From: Thalassia testudinum
Lineage: Eukaryota > Streptophyta > Magnoliopsida > Alismatales > Hydrocharitaceae
NCBI GenBank assembly: GCA_037157565.1
Contig: JAZHRO010000063.1
Location: 152,074,501 to 152,138,500 of the forward strand
DNA length: 64,000 bases
Direction: 5' to 3'
A model generated the notes under the pieces. It did no database searches. It was not told the DNA's origin and worked only from the letters and a program-made list of their open reading frames with translations. The position numbers were made by a program, and so were the translations under genes. Shown here piece by piece: positions 34,309-45,443 of this stretch. Position 1 is the stretch's first letter, and each line of letters begins with the position of its first letter.

Positions 34309-34595
34309 CCTGTTAAGGTAATTCTCAAGAATGATTCTGACATCCCAATAGAGCCTAGCCCAGATTCTAGTGACCCAAGTCCTACCTTTGACCTAGAATC
34401 TAGATTTGAGCCTATTTGGGATGATTACGAGGCCAAAATTGAAGAGAATCAGATTTTTGATCTGACTATGATTATGGGGCCATGTTTAATGATTACACCC
34501 CTCCAACCTCCTCAGAGATACAAATTGATTTTTTGGAAGTCAAACCAATCTATGATACAGAAATCGAGGAGTTGGAAGAGCTGGGATTCGATTGG
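34309..34595 (+). pseudogene. Beta-family ORF, middle segment (element C)
   Basis: Continues the C ORF between D and F. One frame gives PIEPSPDSSDPSPTFDLESR and FEPIWDDYEAKIEENQIFD, then a one-base shift near 34470 leads into NDYTPPTSSEIQIDFLEVK and EIEELEELGFDW. It is strongly acidic and rich in Asp, Glu, Pro and Ser. The last five bases, ATTGG, are the left TSD of F. No domain recognised. Confidence 0.5.
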
Positions 34596-37231
34596 TGTAA
34601 CGAGCGTGTGGCCCAGACGTCTTTTAAGACGTCTGGGAGGTTGTCCAGACGTCTTAACAGACGTTTGGGATAGTTTCCAGACGTCTGGAAATTCGTTATT
34701 TTCGACACACCCGCATATTTGCCCTTCCTCCCTCCTGCGGCTGCAGATTCCCCTACCGCGAATCCTTCTCTCTCCTCCTCGCGCGGCCTTAAAAGGCCAC
34801 GCCTCCCCTCCCGTCTCCACCGTCTCCTCCTTCTTCTCCTTCAGCCAGTGAGCGTGAGCGTGAGCGCGAACGCGAGGGCGGCAGCGGCGGCCGCAGTGAG
34901 CGCGGAGGAGGTGCGGCATGTGAGAGCGGAGCTCTGCCGTGAGGGCGAGCTCGCCGGAGCGGCTTGGCCGACCGGCGGAGGGCGCAAGGGGCGCGGAGCG
35001 ATGCGGAGAGGGACCTGCTGCGGTCTGAGCAGCAGACGCGCGAGGTACGATGCGAGCGGCGTCGCGAGCGAAGGCCGGGTCGCGCCCTGATTCTGGAAAA
35101 ATTTCCAGAATCAGACGTCTTGGTTGATAGGCAGACGGCGAGGACGACGTCTGGTAGCTCATACAGACGTCTGAAAGGTGTGTATTCCGCTTTCTTCTAC
35201 CTTCCTGTCGACTGACCGTAATAAGGGAGGGAGTTGGCTGTGCGCAGGCTCGCTGATTCGCCATCCTTTGCGAATCAGACGTCTGGAAGTTGTACCAGAC
35301 GGTGGGAGTGACATCCAGATGTCCGGGGTGACCATCAGACGTCTGGGAGCTAGGACAGAGTCCCCGAAGACTTCTGGACATCTGGGAAACCACGTTGAAC
35401 AGGTAATTCTCTGATCCACTGTTTAAGACGTCTGGAAGAAGTTCCAGACGTCAGATTTTGCACAGTATCATCTTTTTCGACCCGTTTAGGGCCCATTCGG
35501 GCTCCGTTTTCCGCGATTCGAGTTGCGCTCTTTTCAGAATTAATTCCTCTACCCGTCTACAGTAGCTATACACTGTTTTGAGACACTCCTTGTGTTTGAT
35601 CCTTGTGATAGGACCTCCTTCCGTTGCAGTCTTGGGAGTCGCGGAGGCACACGGGATTCCCGATCACGCCCCCATTACTCCCGTTGTACCTGGTAGAGTG
35701 GCTTAAGTTATTAAAATCTGTTAAAGTATGGAACCTTAACTAGAATCTAGGACATTGCATGAATCCTAGGAATGAGAAATGTATGGAATGATAGCTCCTA
35801 GGTGATGCATGAATCCTAGGGCTGGAAAACTAGTTGTATGCTAGATCCTAGGATGTGGCATGAATTTTAGGATGGAAAAACTAGTGGAATGTAAAATACT
35901 GCAGTCTTGGAAAAATGGAAAGGAATATAAAGCTACCTGTAAATTGAATTAACAGCTGCCTGTTATGAATAAGAAAACATGATTGAGATCATGGATTGTG
36001 AGAACGTGAAACTGGAAAGTGAAACATATGATGTTCTGAGATAAAGAGCTGGAACCCTACGGGGAATTAGGAGTGGAACTCCTAGAAAGAAAAAGGAATG
36101 GAACTGAGATGTAGTTTGTACTGTCTCTTGGGTACGCAGTACCAAGGGAAGTACCTGTACCTGTTTAGTGCAGAGTGGGGCCAGCCACCCCAGGGACCCG
36201 GGGTTAGGATTGGCCGCTCTGTACCGACTTGTTGGCCCTCGTGTACGTAGTACCGAGGAGAGCTACTAGTGTTAGGAGAGTACTAGCTACCCCACGGGCT
36301 CCGGGGTTCTGCTAGCCTCCTTCACCGACTTGTTAGGCCCATTGGGGCAAACCAGGGTAGTCAGGCGAGGGTGCGCGGACTGTGGAGGGGTAAGGCCCCG
36401 GTTTGGTTACTGTGGAGGGGTTGAACCCCTGTTACTGAGAGGGCTCTGCCCTGGTTCCGTGCTGTGCTTTGGGCGCACCCGTTAACGGAAATGACTGACC
36501 GCTTGCCAGTGCGGGCTAGCTACCTGTGCGTTTATCGCGCGTGCCGTAGTCACCGTTACGTCTGTCAGTGACCTTGGGGTGGTTGACTGAGGGTAGGATC
36601 ACCACGGGGGACTCTCCCGGCCAGGAGAGCACCACGTGCTACTTCTACTTTTGGAAAAGACTGCAATCAAGATCGTTCCCACGAGGAACATTCGAGATCA
36701 AGTAAAGGATCTGAGAAATAAATGAAATAGTGAGAAAATTGAAAGATGTGAATAAAGAAAGTAATAGAACATAACAGCTACTGTACACTCTGCTGTTGTC
36801 GTTAGTTTAGTTTTCCACTCTACTCAGCGTTTTGCTGACATGTTACACTCGTTACCTTTTTCAGGACCAGGTGTTGAGCAGCCAGGGTCAGCGGCTGCAG
36901 AGGACGTTGGGCCAAGTAGGGTCCAGTAGAGTTTACCACAGTCTTTTGTACCTCTTTTGTTTCTGTTATAGTGAGTAGTTTTGTTTCCGCTGTACTTTCT
37001 TTACCTGCAGTTCATGTTATATGATAAATGTTGTTCTACTGTTGTGGTGGTACCTACTATAGTAGTTTCTTTCCTTACTGCTGTACTTTTTTACTGTTAG
37101 TTATATTCATGCTGAATGTGGTTTATTTTACTGCCTTTTGGTTACTTCCTCGTTGGATGACTAGGTCTTGGGATTAGTCGAGTCGGTCCGGTTCTCGTGT
37201 CTCGTAGGGACTCGGGAATCGGGTCGTTACA
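34596..37231 (+). repeat. 5' LTR of element F (2636 bp)
   Basis: Begins TGTAACGAGC and ends GTCGTTACA. It carries about eleven GACGTC palindromes, a 13-bp-arm hairpin (35087-35114), three copies of GCATGAATCCTAGG-like sequence near 35755-35875, and a tandem duplication of about 115 bp around 36120-36350. TTAAAAGG near 34789 is a possible TATA box. Confidence 0.93.
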
Positions 37232-37234
37232 AGA

Positions 37235-37246
37235 TGGTATCAGAGC
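37235..37246 (+). other. Primer-binding site of element F (initiator tRNA-Met)
   Basis: TGGTATCAGAGC, three bases after the LTR end; complementary to the 3' end of plant initiator tRNA-Met, usual for chromoviruses. Confidence 0.93.
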
Positions 37247-37410
37247 AAGGTCGTCCCGAGAAGTGAATCAACTGACTAGAAAATAACCAATTCACATGTT
37301 TATAACTAGAGTAGCCACCACAACATATCTCCTGACTTGAGCTCTTAGAAGTTTCGTTAGGTACCGTCTGTTTTGATGTTTCCGTGTTGTTTCGCGTCTC
37401 CTTGCAGGAG

Positions 37411-37791
37411 ATGCCTCGTCGCGGGACTGGCGAGACTGGCTGCGGGCGCGGCCGAGGATGAGGTCGGCGAGGTGGAAGTGCTGTCGTTGACGTCTCGGTG
37501 GACCAGCCACCACTCCCTGGCATCCAGGCCCAGGACCTCGCCAGACTGATTCGAGATATTGTACGAGAGGAGCTCCACCCACCGCCCCGAGCACCTCCTC
37601 CTGGGGTTGCAGAGGGGGAGTCCTCTGTGGGACCACGCGACGGACACGGCGCTGGACACGAGGGAGGGGATGGGCCGCTGCCGCCCCCACCTTCCTCCGA
37701 CACTTCTGTACCCGAGGCACCTTCGCCTGGAGGTGCACCAGCGCCTCCCCTACAGCGCCACTTCGAGTTTTCGGATAGTTCCGGAAGCTGA
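37411..37791 (+). pseudogene. gag: Gag N-terminal fragment (element F)
   Basis: Starts at ATG 37411 with MPRRGTGETG, the arginine/glycine-rich start typical of this clade, but an in-frame TGA follows within about 20 codons. The same frame then reads DQPPLPGIQAQDLARLIRDI and a proline-rich stretch before a stop at 37789-37791. Homology to the Gag core resumes in another frame from about 37785 (RKLKPPSFKGDEDPTE), so a frameshift lies near 37785. Confidence 0.7.
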
Positions 37792-37794
37792 AGC

Positions 37795-39410
37795 CCCCCT
37801 CTTTCAAGGGGGATGAGGACCCGACCGAGGTAGAGGACTGGCTTAAGCAGCTGGAGAAGATCTTCGACACCCTTCGCCCCCCGGTGGAGTGCCGCGTGGC
37901 CTTTGCCACGTACCAGCTGGAGAGTGCGGCACACCGGTGGTGGAGGGCAGTCCGGGGACAGGAGAGGGACGAGCCGAAGTGGGACCAGTTCGTCACCCTC
38001 TTCTGCGAGCAGTACTTTCCCCAGACGTGGCAGGACCAGAGGAGGTGGGAGTTCCACACTCTCAGCCAAGGGACGATGACTGTGAGCGCGTACCGCATGC
38101 GTTTCTTGGAGCTGTCCAGCTTTGCAGCGACAGCGGTAGCCACTGAGGAGGAGCGCCTTTGGAGGTTCACCAAGGGGCTCCGGCCTGCGATTCGGGGGTA
38201 TGTCAAACCCCTGAAGCTACCTACATTTTCGAGGGCGGTAGAGGTAGCTATGACTTACGAGGAGACCAACCCGTCCGCGCGAGAGACCGATGGCGAGCGG
38301 AAGAGGCCGTTTCAGCCAGACTTCTCACAGGGCCGGCGAGAACGGAGACACGTGGCGTCCGCAGGAGAGCCGTCACGTTGTGCAGGGCCATCAGTGGCCT
38401 TTGGGGGCCCTCGACAGGGGCCAGTCGCCAGCACCGGACCCCCGCCTAGTCGACAGCAGGGACTCACTGAGGGCGGGAGTCGGGGTCCCCTCAGCTACCA
38501 GTGTTGCCAGCCGGGCCACGTCAGGAGGGACTGCCCATCTAGGGCAGGAGGTCAGCAGATACTTCCCGTGCAGAGCACTGGACGGCGCGCAGGAGGCCGC
38601 GGTTCCCAGGCACGAGGAGGAGGACAGCAGTCGCGAGGAGGGTACCGGCCAGCACCTACCCGTCCGACGCAGAGTGTGGCTGCTTCGTCCGCACCTAGAG
38701 CTGAGGGGCGTATCAACACCCTAACACACAGGGACGCCAGAGCATCGGGATCCGTGGTAGCAGGTATGGTTTCAGTTTCTGGCAGACTCATTTACACGCT
38801 TTTCGATTTCGGCGCTATGCACTCGTTTGTCGCAGCCAGTTTCGTAGTTAGTTTAGACCAGGATTATACACTGTTAGAAAATCCGTTCGTAATCAGTGGT
38901 CCGAGTGGTCAGCTATTTGTAGCTGAGGAGGTGTACACGGATTGCGAGGTCAACGTTGGAGGACATAGCCTGCCAGCTGACCTGATTATGATCCAGATGG
39001 AGGACTTTGGTGTGATTCTGGGGATGGATTGGATGTCCGCTTACCACGCCTTGGTAGACTATTTTGAGAGGAAGATTGTCTTCTCCATTCCGGAGTTGCC
39101 TTCTTTCGAGTTTCACGGACAGCCAGTGGACGGAGGTTTCAGGTGCATTTCAGCACTTCGGGCAGCGAGACTTTTGAGCCAGGGGTGTGAGGGCTTCCTA
39201 GCCTGTGTGGTGGCAGAGCCCAGCCCTGTGGCAGACTTCCAGAGCATCCCAGTGGTCAGAGAGTACCCCGACGTGTTTCCAGATGAGTTACCAGGACTAC
39301 CGCCCGAGCGTGAGACCGAGTTTGAGATCTCACTAGTACCAGGGACCAGCCCCATCTCCACCGCGCCATACAGGATGGCATCGCTTGAGCTGCGAGAGCT
39401 CAAGTCCTAG
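37795..39410 (+). pseudogene. gag-pro: Gag core and protease (element F, damaged)
   Basis: The Gag core runs from EVEDWLKQLEKIFDTL through ATYQLESAAHRWWRAV and FCEQYFPQTWQDQRR. The zinc knuckle reads SYQCCQPGHVRRDC: the first Cys of the CX2CX4HX4C pattern is Ser. The protease site reads LFDFGAMHSFV where the family has D-S/T-G-A-T-H-S-F, so a catalytic-loop residue is changed. The segment ends near the start of RT at a TAG (39408-39410) that replaces an expected Gln codon. Two independent lesions in key residues make this copy non-functional. Confidence 0.85.
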
Positions 39411-40493
39411 TTGCAGGACCTTTTGGAGAAAGGTTTCGTGAGGCCCAGTGTGTCTCCTTGGGGAGCCCCGGTACTGTTTGTGAAGAAGAAGGATGGGACC
39501 CTACGCCTTTGTGTGGACTACCGACAGCTGAATAGGGTCACCATCAAGAACAGATATCCGCTGCCGAGGATTGACGATTTGTTTGACCAGTTGCGGGGTA
39601 CCACGGTGTTTTCCAAGATAGACTTGAGGTCTGGATACCACCAGTTGAGGATCAGGGAGACCGACGTCTCCAAGATAGCTTTCCGCACCTGGTACGGACA
39701 CTACGAGTTTTTGGTCATGCCATTTGGGCTGACCAATGCCCCCGCTGCTTTCATGGACCTGATGAACCGGGTGTTTAGACCGTACTTGGACCAGTTTGTG
39801 GTGGTTTTCATAGATGATGTACTCATCTATTCTAGAGATCGGACGCAGCACGGACAGCACTTGCGGATGGTTCTGGATACTCTGAGACAACGCAGGCTGT
39901 ACGCCAAATACAGCAAGTGCGAGTTCTGGTTGAGGGAGGTGACCTTCTTGGGTCATGTGATCTCTGGTGACTGCCTGGCGGTGGACCCCGCCAAGGTCGA
40001 GGCAGTGCTCAGGTGGGAGAGACCGCGTTCAGTCACTGAGATTCGCAGTTTCCTAGGACTGGCAGGTTACTACAAATGGTTCATCAGAGGATTTTCACAG
40101 ATTGCGCGTCCTATGACACAGTTGACCCGGAAGGACGTGCCTTTCGCTTGGACAGATGCCTGTGAGGCGTGTTTTCTGGAGCTGAAGGAGAGGTTGACCT
40201 CGGCTCCCGTGCTCACCATCCCTGACAGTAGTGGCGGGTTCGTTGTGTACACGGACACTTCCTTGCAGGGGTTAGGAGGTGTGCTCATGCAGAGGGGTCA
40301 TGTTGTCGCTTACGCTTCGCGGCAACTGAAGCCCCATGAGCATACCTACCCTACCCACGACCTAGAGTTGGCAGCTGTTGTCTTCGCGCTGAAGACCTGG
40401 AGGCATTACTTGTACGGTGAGACCTTCAAGATTTTTACAGATCACAAGAGCCTCAGATATCTTTTTGACCAGAAGGAGCTCAACATGAGATAG
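39411..40493 (+). pseudogene. pol: Reverse transcriptase-RNase H (element F)
   Basis: Same frame as the preceding segment. RT has [52 protein letters not shown] and the intact catalytic [11 protein letters not shown]. RNase H begins with the position usually Asp-Ala-Ser as [15 protein letters not shown] and continues [21 protein letters not shown] and [15 protein letters not shown] at 40491-40493 interrupts the frame where an Arg-Gln-Arg-Arg-Trp motif is expected. Confidence 0.9.
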
Positions 40494-41255
40494 AGACGTT
40501 GGTTGGAGCTCCTGAAGGACAACGATTGCAGCATCTCCTACCACCCGGGAAAGGCCAATGTGGTGGCTGACGCCTTGAGCCGTAAGGCACCCGCACGCTT
40601 GGCCAGTCTACAGCTACAGAGTTGGAGCCTTTTGGAGGAGGTGGGCAGTTGGCGACCTCTAGAGTTACGAGGATACTGTGGGGCAGTGACGGTGACACGG
40701 CAGACCAGGCCAGAGCTGATAGACCGCATCATCACGGGACAGATGGCCGATCCGTACTTGCAGTCTTTGCGTGACAGAGTACTATCAGGGGACCCAGGGG
40801 ACTTCTCTTTCACAGACCAGGTGTTACACTTGAGGGGACGGTTGTGCGTTCCCAGAGACGAGGAGCTGTTGAGAGAGCTCCTGATTGAGGCACACGGTTC
40901 CAGATTCACCATACATCCCGGAAACACGAAAATGTACAATGACTTGAGACACGAGTTTTGGTGGAGAGGGATGAAGCGGGATGTGGGTGAGTTCGTGCAG
41001 CAGTGCTTAGTGTGCCAGCAGGTGAAAGCCGAGCATCAGAGGCCTGCAGGGCCGCTTCAGCCGCTTCCAGTGCCAGAGTGGAAGTGGGAGAGCATCACCA
41101 TGGACTTGGTGGTGGGCTTACCTGTTACCCAGTGGGGACACGACGCAGTCTGGGTAATAGTGGATAGACTGACGAAGACGGCGCGTTTCTTGCTGATCCG
41201 AGTCACTTTGGGACCAGCACAGTTGGCAGAGAGGTATATCCGTGATGTGGTATGA
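40494..41255 (+). pseudogene. pol: RNase H end and integrase N-terminal half (element F)
   Basis: Same frame again. It carries NVVADALSRKAP, the RNase H/integrase junction, then the integrase zinc-binding region (HGSRFTIHPGNTKMYNDL, FVQQCLVCQQVKAEHQ) and the first catalytic Asp (ITMDLVVGLPVTQWG, DAVWVIVDRLTKTARF). It ends at TGA 41253-41255 inside the core, where CGA (Arg) would fit. Confidence 0.9.
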
Positions 41256-42173
41256 CTACACGGAGTTCCGCGGGAGATCGTATCCGACCGGGATACTCGC
41301 TTTACGTCCCAGTTTTGGGCTGAGTTTCAGCAGGCCTTGGGGACGCGGTTGAGGTTTAGCACGGCTTACCACCCTCAGACGGACGGACAGTCTGAGTGCA
41401 CGATACAGACGCTTGAGGACCTTTTGCGTGCCTGTGTACTGGACTGGAGGGGCTCTTGGGAGGAGCACCTACCCCTGGCGGAGTTTGCATACAACAACAG
41501 TTATCACTCGAGCATCGGCATGGCTCCCTACAAGGCTCTGTACGGACGGAAGTGTACGGCACCCTTGAGTTGGGTTGAGGTGGGGACCAAGTGGGAGGTT
41601 GGCCCCAGGTTGATCCGGCAGAGTCAGGAGGTAGTTGAGCAGATCCACAGACGACTCCGCACTGTCAGGAGCAGACAGAAGAGCTACGCGGATCGCAGAC
41701 GCAGAGAGGTGCAGTTCGAGGTTGGGGACCACGTCTTCCTTCGTGTTTCGCCCATGAAGGGCTTACAGCGGTTTGGGGTGAGAGGGAAGCTCGCGCAGAG
41801 GTTCGTAGGGCCCTTTGAGGTCCTGGAGCGGGTTGGACCCGTTGCTCAGAGACTTGCCCTTCCCCCGCAGCTTTCTGGTGTGCACGACGTGTTCCACGTG
41901 TCCAACCTCAGGAAGTACGTAGCCGATTCCAGTCACGTACTGAGTCACGAGAGCGTCGAGGTGAGAGACGACCTGACCTACCCCGAGCGGCCAGTGCAGA
42001 TCCTAGACCGAGCCGTCCGCAGGTTGAGACGAAAGCAAGTACCCCTGGTAAAGGTTTTGTGGAGGAGCCAGCGGTACGAGGAGGCTACCTGGGAGCCTGA
42101 GGCGGCAATGCGGGAGCGGTACCCGGAGCTTTTCGCGGGTACGTCTTTTTGGATCGGCTTCGGTCCTCTTTGA
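41256..42173 (+). pseudogene. int: Integrase C-terminal half with chromodomain (element F)
   Basis: Continues in frame. It holds the second Asp ([16 protein letters not shown]) and the Glu ([13 protein letters not shown]), so D,D35E is complete across the stop. [19 protein letters not shown] and [15 protein letters not shown] follow, then a C-terminal chromodomain with [36 protein letters not shown] and ERYPELF. In chromoviruses this domain steers integration towards marked heterochromatin. The frame ends at 42173. Confidence 0.9.
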
Positions 42174-42259
42174 GTTTGTTATGGATATTTGGACATCTTT
42201 TTCCCGCACCCTAGTTGGTGCAAGTTTCGGGGACGAAACTTCCTTTGAGTTTGTTATAT
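42174..42259 (+). other. 3' end and abnormal polypurine region (element F)
   Basis: Contains AGTTTCGGGGACGAAACTT, the box usual before the polypurine tract in this clade. The bases that touch the LTR (TTTGAGTTTGTTATAT) are not purine-rich and repeat TTTGAGTTTGTTAT from 42170. Confidence 0.65.
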
Positions 42260-44916
42260 TGTAACGAGCGTGTGGCCCAGACGTCTTTTAAGACATCTGG
42301 AAGGTTGTCCAGACGTCTTACAGACGTCTGGGATAGTTTCCAGACGTCTGGAAATCCGTTATTTTCGACACACGCGAGTCGTCTGCGCGCCTGAGCGCGC
42401 AGACTGCATATTCGCCCTTCCTCCCTCCTGCGGCTGCAGATTCCCCTGCCGCCAATCCTTCTCTCTCCTCCTCGCGCGGCCTTAAAAGGCCACGCCTCCC
42501 CTCCCGTCTCCTCCTTCTTCTCCTTCAGCCAGTGAGCGTGAGCGTGAGCGCGAGCGCGAGGGCGGCAGCGGTGGCCGCAGTGAGCGCGGAGGAGGTGCGG
42601 CGTGCGAGAGCGGAGCTCTGCCGTGAGGGCGAGCTCGCCGGAGCGGCTTGGCCAGCTGGCGGAGGGCGCAGGGGGCGCGGAGCGACGCGGAGAGGGACCT
42701 GCTGCGGTCTGAGCAGCAGATGCACGAGGTACGATGCGGGCGACGTCGCGAGCGGAGGCCGGGTCGCGCCCTGATTCTGGAAAAATTTCCAGAATCAGAC
42801 ATCTTCGTTGATAGGCAGACGGCGAGGACGACGTCTGGTAGCTCATACAGACGTCTGAAAGGTGTGTATTCCGCTTTCTTCTTCCTTCCTATCGACTGAC
42901 CGTAATAAGGGAGGGAGTTGGCTGTGCGCAGGCTCGCTAATTCGCCATCCTTTGCGAATCAGACGTCTGGAAGTTGTACCAGACGGCGGGAGTGACATCC
43001 AGACGTCTGGGGTGACCATCAGACGTCTGGGAGCTAGGACAGACGTCCCCGCAGACTTCTGGACGTCTGGGAAACCACGCTGAACAGGTAATTCGCTGAT
43101 CCACTGTTTAAGACGTCTGGAAGAAGTTCCAGACGTCTGATTTTGCACAGTATCGTCTTTCTCGACCCGTTTAAGGCCCGTTCGGGCTCCGTTTTCCGTG
43201 ATTCGAGTTGCGCTCTTTTAAGAATTAATTCCTCTACCCATCTACAGTAGCTATACACTGTTTTGAGACACTCCTTGTGCTTGATCCTTGTGATAGGACC
43301 TCGTTCCGTTGAAGTCTTATGAGTCGCGGAGGCACGCAGGATTCCCGATCACGCCCCCATTACTCCCGTTGTACCTGGTAGAGTGGCTTAAGTTATTAAA
43401 ATCTGTTAAAGTATGGAACCTTAACTAGAATCTAGGACATTGCATGAATCCTAGGAATGAGAAATGTATGGAATGATAGCTCCTAGGTGATGCATGAATC
43501 CTAGGGCTGGAAAACTAGTTGTATGCTAGATCCTAGGATGTGGCATGAATCCTAGGATGGAAAAACTAGTGGAATGTAAAATACTGCAGTCTTGGAAAAA
43601 TGGAAAGGAATATAAAGCTGCCTATAAATTGAATTAACAGCTGCCTGTTATGAATAAGGAAACATGATTGAGATCATGGATTGTGAGAACGTGAAACTGG
43701 AAAGTGAAACATATGATGTTCTGAGATAAAGAGCTGGAACCCTACGGGGAATTAGGAGTGGAACTCCTGGAAAGAAAAAGGAATGGAATTGAGATGTAGT
43801 TTGTACTGTCTCTTGGGTACGCAGTACCAAGGGAAGTACCTGTAACTGTTTAGTGTAGAGTGGGGCCAGCCACCCCAGGGACCCGGGGTTAGGATTGGCC
43901 GCTCTGTACCGACTTGTTGGCCCTCGTGTACGTAGTACCGAGGAGAGCTACTAGTGTTAGGAGAGTACTAGCTACCCCACGGGCCCCGGGGTTCTACTAG
44001 CCTCCTTCACCGACTTGTTAGGCCCACTGGGGCAAACCAGGGTAGTCAGGCGAGGGTGCGCGGACTGTGGAGGGGCAAGGCCCCGGTTTGGTTACTGTGG
44101 AGGGGCTGGACCCCTGTTGCTGAGAGGGCTCTGCCCTGGTTCCGTGCTGTGCTTTGGGCGCATCCGTTAACGAAAACGACTGACCACGTGCCAGTGCGGG
44201 CTAGCTACCTGTGCGTTTATCGCGCGTGCCGTAGTCACCGTTACATCTGTCAGTGACCTTGGGGTGGTTGACTGAGGGTAGGATCACCACGAGGGACTCT
44301 CCCGGCCAGGAGAGCACCACATGCTACTTCTACTTTTGGAAAAGACTGCAATCAAGATCGTTCCCGAGAGGAACATTCGAGATCAAGCAAAGGATCTGAG
44401 AAATAAATGAAATAGTGAGAAAATTGAAAAATGTGAGTAAAGAAAGTAATAGAACATAATAGCTACTGTACACTCTACTGTTGTCTTTAGTTTAGTTTGC
44501 CACTCTACTCAGCGTTTTGCTGACGTGTTACACTCGTTACCTTTTTCAGGACCAGGTGTTGAGCAGCCAAGGTCAGCGGCTGCAGAGGACGCTGGGCCGA
44601 GTAGGGTCCAGTAGAGTTTACCACAATGTTTTGTACCTCTTTTGTTTCTATTATAGTGAGTAGTTTTGTTTCCGCTATACTTTCTTTACCTGCAGTTCGT
44701 GTTATATGATAAATGTTGTTCTACTGTTGTGGTGGTACCTACTGTAGTAGTTTCTTTCCTTACTGCTGTACTTGCTTACTGTTAGTTATATTCATGCTGA
44801 ATGTGGTTTATTTTACTGTCTTTTGGTTACTTCCTCGTTGGACGACTAGGTCTTGGGATTAGTCGAGTCGGTCCGGTTCTCGTGTCTCGTAGGGACTCGG
44901 GAATCGGGTCGTTACA
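42260..44916 (+). repeat. 3' LTR of element F (2657 bp)
   Basis: Begins TGTAACGAGC and ends GTCGTTACA, followed by TSD ATTGG. It differs from the 5' LTR by scattered substitutions and about 30 extra bases after 42370. It carries about thirteen GACGTC palindromes and the 13-bp-arm hairpin (42771-42798). Confidence 0.93.
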
Positions 44917-45443
44917 ATTGGGTCTATCCTAGGAGCCAAGAACTTGAGCCTATGCTTAATAAGGACACCTTTTCAAGCCCGAAATTTGAGGTTAGGTTAT
45001 ATCCAAGTCAGGTTGTTGATTCTACGCATCATGATTCATTCCATGGTAGAAATCCAGATCTGAAATCAGGTTCAAACACTAATCTTCGCAAATTCTCCGA
45101 TGATTTCGAATCTTACTCTGATTTTGGAGAACCATTGTTTCCTGATGATTATGAACCAGTTTACGACCTCAGCATCCATGATCCATTCTTTGATTCTAAT
45201 CCTAAGGCTAATGATTTGGACCTCAAAGAAACCACACCTTCTGATCCACATATTAATCCTTCCAAAATCGGATCTCAACCTCGACTCGCCACTGGAATCA
45301 ACTACTTTGATTCACCTCTCTTTGATCCGGTTGCATATGCCTCTCCTCCATCTTTTGATCAGGTTTTGGACATAGATCAGATCGATAATCACTTCCCTTC
45401 CGTCTCTGATCCTACCAGTAGGGTTCCTACATCCTCTACATAG
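44917..45443 (+). pseudogene. Beta-family ORF, last segment (element C)
   Basis: End of the C ORF after F; the first five bases are the F TSD copy. It is open from the junction to TAG 45441-45443, about 175 residues. The protein is rich in Asp, Pro, Ser and Phe (DDFESYSDFGEPLFPDDYEP, DLSIHDPFFDSN) with no Cys and no known domain. An acidic, aromatic tail is also a feature of the alpha-family ORF of H, although the sequences are not obviously related. The 3' UTR follows directly. Confidence 0.55.

Larger units (their letters stand above)
34596..44916 (+). mobile_element. Element F: decayed Tekay/Del-type chromovirus (10,321 bp)
   Basis: Flanked by the perfect TSD ATTGG (34591-34595, 44917-44921). 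LTRs of 2636 and 2657 bp, an initiator tRNA-Met primer site, gag-pol in the plus direction and a C-terminal chromodomain. The coding region has a gag frameshift, damaged zinc-knuckle and protease residues and three pol stops, so it is dead as an autonomous element. It lies in the ORF of C and is unrelated in LTR and leader to the other elements here. Confidence 0.95.

Noticed and set aside
34512..35393. 293-aa minus-strand ORF near the F 5' LTR
   Set aside because: It crosses the C/F insertion junction and runs antisense through the LTR, so it cannot be an ancestral gene.
37227..38206. Long minus-strand ORFs (up to 304 aa) opposite the F gag
   Set aside because: They are antisense shadows of GC-rich gag, with no recognisable domain.
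44853..44916. ORF start inside the F 3' LTR leading into the C ORF
   Set aside because: The frame is open across the junction by chance; only the part from 44917 belongs to the C protein.
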